Assembly: GCA_949752735.1 (NCBI GenBank)
Contig: OX457039.1
Span: 24,457,330-24,521,329 of the forward strand
Reading direction: 5' to 3'
Origin: Lumbricus terrestris
Taxonomy: Eukaryota; Annelida; Clitellata; Crassiclitellata; Lumbricidae
DNA length: 64,000 nucleotides
The translations under genes and the position numbers were made by a program. The notes under the pieces are model-generated. The model was not told where the DNA came from and ran no database searches. It was given only the letters and a program-made list of their open reading frames with translations. This document shows positions 57,676 to 64,000 of this stretch, in pieces (the stretch's first letter is position 1; each line of letters begins with the position of its first letter).

Positions 57676-57676
<1 letters not shown>
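55012..57676. mobile_element. hAT-like element with CAGTGYTTWATCTAG ends, carrying a nested mariner
   Basis: The left end CAGTGCTTTATCTAGTCCCC and the right end GTCTAGATTAAACACTG are inverted copies, about 2.7 kb apart. Flanks are CTG repeats on both sides, so the 8-bp duplication cannot be proved. The left part repeats a TTTCCACATTGYAATGGTA block four times (55098-55520). The mariner at 55614-56783 lies inside. 56850-57160 may be host-element coding debris, but I could not assign it. Confidence 0.6.
55614..56783. mobile_element. Mariner-like element, copy with doubled terminal modules
   Basis: Ends are CAGGGTGCGCCAAAAAAAGA at 55614 and TTGGCGCACCCTG at 56783, each flanked by TA. The ~200-bp terminal module (GAATTTCGAAATGAAATTTT ... 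CACCCACCGTTTTTTGACG) occurs twice in tandem at each end, in inverted orientation between ends. The middle keeps GGCACTGGTGGTGGGCACAT from the transposase C-terminus and little else. Confidence 0.85.

Positions 57677-57678
<2 letters not shown>

Positions 57679-57711
<33 letters not shown>
57679..57711. repeat. CTG microsatellite
   Basis: About ten CTG units directly at the right end of the hAT-like element, matching CTG units at its left flank. Confidence 0.9.
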
Positions 57712-58110
57712 AGAATCCTCTAGGACTCAGTCAAGCGAATTATATCTGACCTATGTCCCTCGGGTCGGTAGGCATGAAATAATTATCGTCATGAACCAAT
57801 ATGCAGTTTTCTATTAATCTGATCTAGGCCTATCACGCCTGTACAGCTATACGTTCTATCAGAATCAAATGTATTTTCCTCACCCTTAAGATTCTAATTT
57901 TAACTGTTCCGAGGCGAACATAGCCTTTTGTCGGTTTATATATCAGATGGCCCTGCATATAGCACTGGCCTATTGGTCAAAATAGGCTAAGCTCGGACTA
58001 TTCTTGACATGAATTAGCTATAGACAGATTATCCGCAATGTCCCTCCGTCATCGGATGCAGCGGTTAATTATAATAATAATAATTATTAACAAATTGTAC
58101 GCGCCTAAGG

Positions 58111-58170
58111 AGACATAGCCTAAAGAGACATAGCCTAAAGACACATAGCCTAAAGATACGCAGACCAAAG
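58111..58170. repeat. 15-bp tandem repeat, 4 units
   Basis: Units AGACATAGCCTAAAG, two identical and two diverged. Confidence 0.9.
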
Positions 58171-58322
58171 AAACATAATTTATGGTCTTCGCTAACTCAT
58201 TAATTTCGCCTGCAGACTTATTGCATGCATGTCTCTTTGGTTGTAACGGACCAGTGTTCACCACACACTGCAGTGCTACATGTTCATCAATCCAACCCCT
58301 CCATCGAGACTAGTGCAATGTA

Positions 58323-59287
58323 CAGGGTGGGCCATAAAAAGTAACCCCCTAAGGTTTTTTGCCCATATCTTGGCCAGAAGTAAGAATTTCGAAATGAAAT
58401 TTTAGAGGCTTGAGGACAATTCATATCTACACATGATGGCCAGATTTCATCAAAATATTTTGAACAGAACAAAAGTTATACCACTTTTAGTGAGGCTACT
58501 CCTCGTTTTTTGACGACTCAAAAACGAAACGCAATTTTTTAAAGGTTTTTTGCTAATATCATGGCCAGAAGTAAGAATTTGAAAATGAATCTTTACAGTT
58601 TTTAAAGACAATTTATATGCACACATGATGGCCAGATTTCATCAAAATATTTCAAACAGGACAAAAGTTATACCACTTTTAGTGAGGCCAGTTACCGTTT
58701 TTTGACGATTCAAAAACGAAACGCAACAAAAATTAACAAAAACACGATTTTATTAAGTCTCATCTCAAATAACTGTTGTCAAATGAACTTGGTAGTGCTT
58801 CACAACTTGTGTTCAATGTGCCCACCACCCGTGCCAAAATTTCTTTTGAGTCTCTTTGCAAAGCTTTTTTATGGACCTGTTGATTAATCTGACAGATTCC
58901 TTATTTACCAATTTGATTCTCATCTTGCTAAGTGACTTCTAAGCGACGTGCAGCTACGCTGGTACCCTGTTTCTTTTTTGAATAGTAATAATAATGATCA
59001 TCTGGCAAAATCAAGGCTATTTTATAACAAATATTTGAGATGAGACTTAATAAAATTTTGTTTTTGTTAATTTTTTTACGTTACCCTACTGAATCGTCAA
59101 AAACCGGTGGTGGCCTCACTAAAAGTGATATACCTTTTGTTCTGTTTGAAATATTTTGATGAAATCCGGCCATCATGTGTAGATATGAATTGTCTTTATG
59201 CCTGTAAAATTTCATTTAGAAATTCTTACTTCTGGCCAAGATATGGGCAAAAAACCTTAGGGGGTTACTTTTTTATGGCCCACCCTG
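58323..59287 (-). mobile_element. Mariner-like element, copy with doubled left module
   Basis: Ends are CAGGGTGGGCCATAAAAAGT and TTATGGCCCACCCTG, flanked by TA. The terminal module occurs twice at the left end and once at the right. The interior on the minus strand keeps the transposase tail (GGCACGGGTGGTGGGCACAT). The end sequence differs slightly from copies at 1542 and 55614 (GGGCCATAAA instead of GCGCCAAAA), which defines a subfamily shared with 45795-46415. Confidence 0.85.
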
Positions 59288-59297
59288 TATGTATGCG

Positions 59298-59513
59298 CGT
59301 TTGTTATGGCGCCCTTTCAGGATTACTACTCAGAGGCGCTCCCGACTACAGCGCGGACACTGAGTCGAGATTTCGCGCCGAAGCGCATGAGTAACTGTGA
59401 GTGAATGATTTGCTCAGGGTCCCAACGCGGCGGTTTGAGGTGGATTCTAACCCGCAACCTTTCGGCTGCAAGGCACCAGACATAACCTTACACTATCGCG
59501 GTAACCGCGCCTC
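59298..59513 (-). mobile_element. tRNA-derived SINE (family B), copy 3
   Basis: The minus-strand head includes AAGGTTGCGGGTTAGAATCC (mutated box B), body GACCCTGAGCAAATCATTCA and tail GGGAGCGCCTCTGAGTAG, GAAAGGGCGCCATAACAAA. It sits 10 bp from the mariner end. Confidence 0.8.
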
Positions 59514-59584
59514 GCAATGAAATATCTCCCATCTCTGACTGTACACTGTATACAGGCCTATATGCCATCTAATATATATTTTGG

Positions 59585-60296
59585 TAAGTCTGTGTGTTTG
59601 TTTGTTTGATTGATTGTTTGTTTGTGGCTTTGTTAGCTATGCACGGCCACAGTTTTGAAGCAATCGACCCCGATTCTTCGCAGGGGAGTCGGGCTCGACC
59701 CGACACTGGTAAACGGGGGGTCGGTGAATCTCTGCCACCATGGGGGCCAGGGCGGGGGCAAAAACCCTCATTTTCCCTGTTGGCCATTTCCCTCACAGAC
59801 TTATGACAGCACTTTTTTAAAAATAAAAGCAGCGGTTGACACCGTTTCAGAGTTGTTTAAGGCTAGCGCTGTTGCCAGTCCGGTTTTCACGGGTCGCGTA
59901 CCGGTCGAGGTCGAGTGTGGTGGGGTGCGGGTGTAGTGGGGTCAGGGAGAGAGGGACGGAGAGTGGGAGGTTAGGGAGGGTGAGGGTGGGAGGGAGGGTG
60001 GAAGGGAGGGTGGGATGGAGGGAGGGGATGAGGGAGGGAGGGTAGGGAGGAGGGAAGGTGGGAGGGTGAGAGGGATGGTGGGAGGGAGGGTGGGAGAGGG
60101 AGGGTCTGAGTGAGTGTGGGATGTAAGGAATGGTGGGAGGGAGGGTGTTAGGGAGGGAGGGAGGGTGGGAAAGTGGGAGGGATGGAATGAGGGTGGGAGG
60201 GATGGTGGGATGGAGGGAGGGACGGAGGGAGGGAGGGAGAGATTGGCGGGGAACGGCCCGAATCCTAAAATTTCCGGGCAACTCCGGGTACCCCAG
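59585..60296 (+). mobile_element. CTAG-hairpin repeat family, divergent copy with a GGGA/GGGT tract
   Basis: Begins with TTTG repeats and GTTAGCTATGCACGGCCACA, and ends TTTCCGGGCAACTCCGGGTA then CCCCAGCTACT, a mutated form of the hairpin/CTAG end of copies 1-3. Its middle (59940-60240) is a GGGA/GGGT purine tract. The Pro-rich and Gly-rich open frames there are artefacts. Confidence 0.4.
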
Positions 60297-60306
60297 CTAC
60301 TATAAT

Positions 60307-60394
60307 AACAATTATAGTCAATGGTGACAGAAATGAGAAGATAATTAAGTAACAATTATAGTCAATGGTGACAGAAATGAGAAGATAATTAACT
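60307..60394. repeat. 44-bp tandem duplication
   Basis: Two adjacent near-identical 44-bp units containing AACAATTATAGTCAATGGTG. Confidence 0.92.
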
Positions 60395-60464
60395 TGTATC
60401 ACAGAATGAATCGGAACAGTTCTCTTTATGAAGACAGACGCGACTTAGTACCTCTGGTTTGCGC

Positions 60465-60700
60465 ATCTGACACATGCCTCACACCCTCACTACATGGCTT
60501 TCGTTAAATCGACCCCGTCTTAACTCTTCGAAGACGCAATTCATATGGCTGGGAACTCGCCAGCAGCTGCTGGCAAAGATTGACAAGGCTGTCCTCGTAC
60601 ATGAGTTCCCCTTGAAGCCTTCTCTACCTCTGTTCAAGACCTTGGTGTCATCTTAGACCAAGAACTCTCCTTCTCTAAACATATCTATCCTGTCACGTGC
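60465..60700 (+). pseudogene. LINE reverse transcriptase fragment
   Basis: The open frame reads RPRLNSSKTQFIWLGTRQQL, and a shifted frame reads LGVILDQELSFSKHI, matching the post-YADD region of the LINE at 26459-29760. It is cut at 60705 by the solo LTR. Confidence 0.75.
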
Positions 60701-60705
60701 CTTCT

Positions 60706-61397
60706 TGTAAGCTAATTTTGTATAACCTTGAATGGTCAGCTAATTATTATGCAAGAGTGTGCAGGTAAGGTAGCCTACTTAGGTAGGTCAGATGGCTGAG
60801 TGGCGGGAAAGTTGCTGCTGTACGGCCGCACACCTGAGAGCAAGAGAGAGACAGAGACAGAGAGAGGGCAGAATGGCTGAAGGAGGGCTAAGAGTGAGAT
60901 AGGTCTGAGAAGGAGTGCCAGTCGTGTGTATAATGAGTGTGGAGAGAGAGAGAGAGAGGGGGGAGAGGGAGAGGGAGAGGGAGAGAGGGAGGGAGGGAAT
61001 GAGGGAGGGAGGAAGGGAGAGATGGAGATAGGGAGAGAGAGAGGGAGAGAGAGAGAGAGGGAGAGAGAGAGAGAGAGAGGGAGAGAGGGAGAGGGAGAGG
61101 GAGAGAGGGAGGGAGGGAATGAGGGAGGGAGGGAGAGAGAGAGGGAGAGAGAGAGGGAGAGAGAGAGTTTTATAAGATGGCGATGTAGTCATTAACGTTG
61201 AGTTGTTTAGTTGTTTGATACACGTAAAATTAGTCATTGTCGTGTCGTTTATGTTTGTTTGCTACTGCTGGATTTTGAAGAACAAAAATACGAGAAACTT
61301 GTATTTGATTTGTGTAGAAAAGTTAAAGAACTGTAGAATGTAGATGCCCATAACTAGCCATTAGCTACCAAAGTAAAGTTAATTTAGGACAGGCTTA
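60706..61397 (+). mobile_element. Solo LTR of the Gmr1-like element
   Basis: Starts TGTAAGCTAATTTTGTATAA and matches the 5' LTR at 33591-34216 through GATTTTGAAGAACAAAAATA and AGTTAAAGAACTGTAGA to about GGACAGGCTTA. The GA/GGGA tract at 60941-61167 sits where the GA tract lies in the 5' LTR. No internal region follows and no clear target duplication is visible. Confidence 0.8.
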
Positions 61398-61484
61398 GTC
61401 AACGCTGAACTTTTGAAGAGACTGGAAAGGCGTGAGGGAATAAGCTCGCCCTGCTATTATCAAATTTGACAGCTGCTCGTCGTA

Positions 61485-61675
<191 letters not shown>

Positions 61676-61939
61676 AATTGTCACAGAGGCTAAAATAGGT
61701 TGTCGAAAGGAACCGATCACTCCACCTTCGTTGCTCGCTCCTTCTGCGCTAGCCCCCTCTCTATCTGTCACGGAACCCAGGCTATGCATGTAGCCTACTT
61801 GTGAAGAATTAGACTAGAAGTTATGCGTTCTAAGAAGCTTGATATAGGTCCATCTTGTAGAACGCACCGATAATCACGTTGAAATCGCGTTGTAATAATC
61901 ATAACCAAATAATCTAAAGTTATCTTCAAATATGCGAAA

Positions 61940-62190
61940 AATCCAGGGGGCGCAAGTGCGCCCCCTTGCGCCCCGCCGCGGACGCCCATGGCGAAGAACA
62001 TTCTCCGTGGTGGGTCCATCTATCTGGAATGGCCTCCCTGCGGCTCTCCGCTCGCTTCCCCGTGACTCTGCTGGCTCTTTCTATCGTCTACACAAGTCTT
62101 TTCTTTTCGACCAGGCCTGGGTTGGGAGCGCCTCTGAGTAGAGATCCTTAAGGGGCGCTATGTAAATTTATGTGATTGATTGATTGATTG
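61940..62190 (+). pseudogene. LINE C-terminus and 3' tail
   Basis: Reads RTFSVVGPSIWNGLPAALRS, then YRLHKSFLFDQAW, the LINE C-terminus seen at 26541-26762. The tail is GGGAGCGCCTCTGAGTAG, AAGGGGCGCTATGTAAATTT and GATT repeats. It may be the 3' end of the LINE fragment at 60465-60700. Confidence 0.82.
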
Positions 62191-62286
62191 AACGTTTTCT
62201 CTGCTCTTTAGTCGTAATGACCTTCTAGTACCTCGGTCATAGATTGTCAAAAAACACCGCATCATGCCATATATACATCTGCTGTG

Positions 62287-62366
62287 GTATGACCTTTCTG
62301 CTATTAATCGCGCCAAGATTAGCCTATAGGCTAATCTTGGCGCGATTAATAGCAGAAAGGTCATAC
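62287..62366. repeat. 80-bp perfect palindrome
   Basis: The arms GTATGACCTTTCTGCTATTA...AGATTAGCCTA and the exact complement meet at 62326/62327 with no spacer. Each arm is 40 bp with no mismatch. Similarity stops abruptly on both sides. Confidence 0.95.
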
Positions 62367-62533
62367 TTCCATTCTTTTATAACTTTTCTTTTCCAGGGTT
62401 CCTCGCACTGTGAAACCCATGAGTCAACGGGTTAGTTTCCACAATTGCCAAGATATCGAAGGATTTGAAGACACTTCTCATGTCTAAACATTTTCTGAAG
62501 TTTTGACTCGTTGAGAGTTGAGTGCAGCGTGGA

Positions 62534-62762
62534 CGGACAAAATGTCCCGGACAAAATGTCCCGGACAAAATGTCCCTGGACAAAAAGTCCCCGGATAAAA
62601 TGTCCCCGGACAAAATGTCCCCGGATAAAATGTCCCCGGACAAAAAGTCCCCGGACAAAATGTCCCCGGACAAAAAGTCCCCGGACAAAAAGTCCCCGGA
62701 CAAAATGTTCCCGGACAAAATGTCCCGGACAAAATGTCCCGGACAAAAAGTTCCAGGATAAA
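62534..62762. repeat. 15-bp minisatellite CCCCGGACAAAATGT
   Basis: About 15 units of 14 or 15 bp. AAAATGT alternates with AAAAAGT. Frames open on both strands (SPDKM, SGDIL) are products of the repeat. Confidence 0.95.
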
Positions 62763-63284
62763 AGTAATGTCCCTACACTACCTAAACCCAGCGCATTGGC
62801 GCCTAGCAGTAGGCGCGCCTACATTGAGAAAAAGAGTCCTTCTGTCAGAGAACAACCTTCTCTAAATGCATGAAAACGAGTCATTTTGAATATAACAGTA
62901 CATTCTTAGCAAATCAACCAATTGCCAGCTGCATTTGGTTCACCATTCTATAAGAATTCCGATTCTTGCGTCAGAAATGTACAAATTTGCCATTGGGGCT
63001 CAGCTATTTTTCATAGTATCTGCGTTTGTCCTACATTATAGACATCCTTGAAGGTGTGTGCCCGGATCGCTCATAATTTTGATACTTTATTAATTATCCT
63101 AATTATAAGGTTTTTTTGGTGAGACAATCGATTAGTCGAGAAATTATTTCTCGATCGTTAGCGCGAGGACGTAACTATGCAGTGGCATGACAACCTTAGG
63201 CCCTGGACACTCTAATGGCTTGTGGACGCTTAAACATTAACTACACCACATGTAGGCCTACTGCAATGCTGCAAGACTGTTCTC
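62763..63284. other. Unclassified stretch
   Basis: No exon, RNA gene or repeat family recognised. Confidence 0.45.
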
Positions 63285-63370
63285 TTTAGCCGTGGTTGGG
63301 TCGGGAGCGCTTCTGAGTAGATACGCTTGAAGAGGCGCTATATAAATGTCTGAAATGAATGAATGAACAC
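63285..63370 (+). mobile_element. LINE/SINE tail fragment
   Basis: GGGAGCGCTTCTGAGTAG, GAAGAGGCGCTATATAAATG and GAATGAATGAAC, the common 3' tail of the LINE and SINE family B. Confidence 0.75.
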
Positions 63371-64000
63371 ACTAATATACTTTTTGCAGTCCATATGTTA
63401 CATCTTTTTGCATGTAATGTGGCACATCTGAGCAACAAAATTAGACCTAACCTACAATTACATCAGTGATGACCGTGGTTAACATAAGAAAATTATTATA
63501 TTTCTACAGTTGCGTTTCGGAGTAGGACTACACTTATAAATGTGGAGGCCCCTACAAACTTGAGACCAGGCGCGTCTTAATGACATCTGGGCCTATACCG
63601 AGGTATTGTTTTAAAGGCCCCTCGCATGTCTTATTGTGGGCCCACCTATTAGGAATTACAATGTTATAAACGCTGTGCTTAAGAAAGTACAAACTCTATG
63701 TACTGACCTGAGTCAGTGTAAGTGGCGTTACTTATGCACAAAATCAATAATATTTGTATTAGCTTTGCTGAAGCTGTAGGCCTACATGACTCTTGAGGCA
63801 CTCGGAGCGACTCCGATTTGAGGCCTTCAGTTTGTAGCCTAAGTTGTAAAAACATGAGTTTCAGAAATAAACAGACACAATAGGCACAATGAGCAGCTAA
63901 AATTAATTTGGAGACCCCTTGAACTTGAGGCCCGAACGACCCTGGTCCGCTAAGATAGAAGTTAAGAGGTTCCCATTTGCCATTCTACACAGCTGTTTCA
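63371..64000. other. Unclassified stretch to window end
   Basis: GGCCC-rich segments at 63565-63650 (CAGGCGCGTCTTAATGAC) and 63905-63950 (GAACGACCCTGGTCC) could be worn hAT ends, but no target duplication supports this. Confidence 0.35.

Noticed and set aside
59569..59796. Open frames with bacterial-looking composition near 59.6-59.8 kb
   Set aside because: They overlap a divergent copy of the CTAG-hairpin repeat; no domain recognised.
62511..62873. Repeated (T/S)P-D-K peptide frames on both strands
   Set aside because: Open only because of the 15-bp minisatellite; no flanking gene structure.

Overview
The window is animal genomic DNA, most likely from a marine invertebrate deuterostome. 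Three things support this: vertebrate-style FGF-receptor exons with conventional GT/AG splice sites; a Ty3/gypsy-type retroelement whose integrase precedes reverse transcriptase (Gmr1-like, a group described from deuterostomes); and an intron-sized landscape of hAT, mariner/Tc1, LINE and SINE copies plus very long microsatellites. The octamer TAGGCCTA recurs across the window. I cannot name the species.

The only host gene I can support is an FGF-receptor-like gene on the minus strand. An exon at 54312-54436 encodes the end of a first Ig domain (SGLYAC motif). An exon at 9369-9532 encodes the first half of the second Ig domain (CPAEGNP and WLKNG motifs). Their splice phases match (phase 1 to phase 1), so the 44.8 kb between them is read as one intron. 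The rest of the receptor (remainder of Ig2, Ig3, membrane segment, kinase) should lie left of base 1. The start of Ig1 and the signal peptide should lie to the right.

Layout. 1-9.3 kb: an RTE LINE end, tRNA-derived SINEs, several hAT elements with 8-bp target duplications, a mariner with long inverted repeats, and a CTAG-hairpin (Helitron-like) copy. 9.4-15.6 kb: the FGFR exon, then hAT elements, two of them carrying recognisable transposase debris and one nested in another inverted-repeat element. 15.6-19 kb: LINE 3' ends, a tRNA-like tandem array and a 16-bp minisatellite. 19.4-24.4 kb: a second CTAG-hairpin copy, hAT MITEs, long AAT/TCC tracts and a 23-bp minisatellite. 24.7-30 kb: a SINE, a mariner with ~185-bp inverted repeats, and a nearly full-length but broken LINE. 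30-33.5 kb: a MITE, a 21-bp minisatellite and LINE/SINE fragments. 33.6-41.35 kb: the Gmr1-like LTR element, heavily mutated and itself carrying a SINE. 41.35-54 kb: purine tracts, TTCC repeats, Tc1 and mariner remnants, MITEs, minisatellites and SINEs. 54.3 kb: the first FGFR exon. 55-64 kb: a hAT-like element with a mariner nested in it, another mariner, SINE and LINE fragments, a solo LTR of the Gmr1-like family, an 80-bp perfect palindrome and a 15-bp minisatellite.

The most notable patterns are: the IN-before-RT retroelement with a SCAN-like gag; one internal sequence module carried by MITEs with three different inverted-repeat families; a SINE family that shares its 3' tail with the resident LINE; and mariner copies whose terminal modules are duplicated in tandem. 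All protein-coding transposon remnants seen here are broken, so I see no autonomous element.
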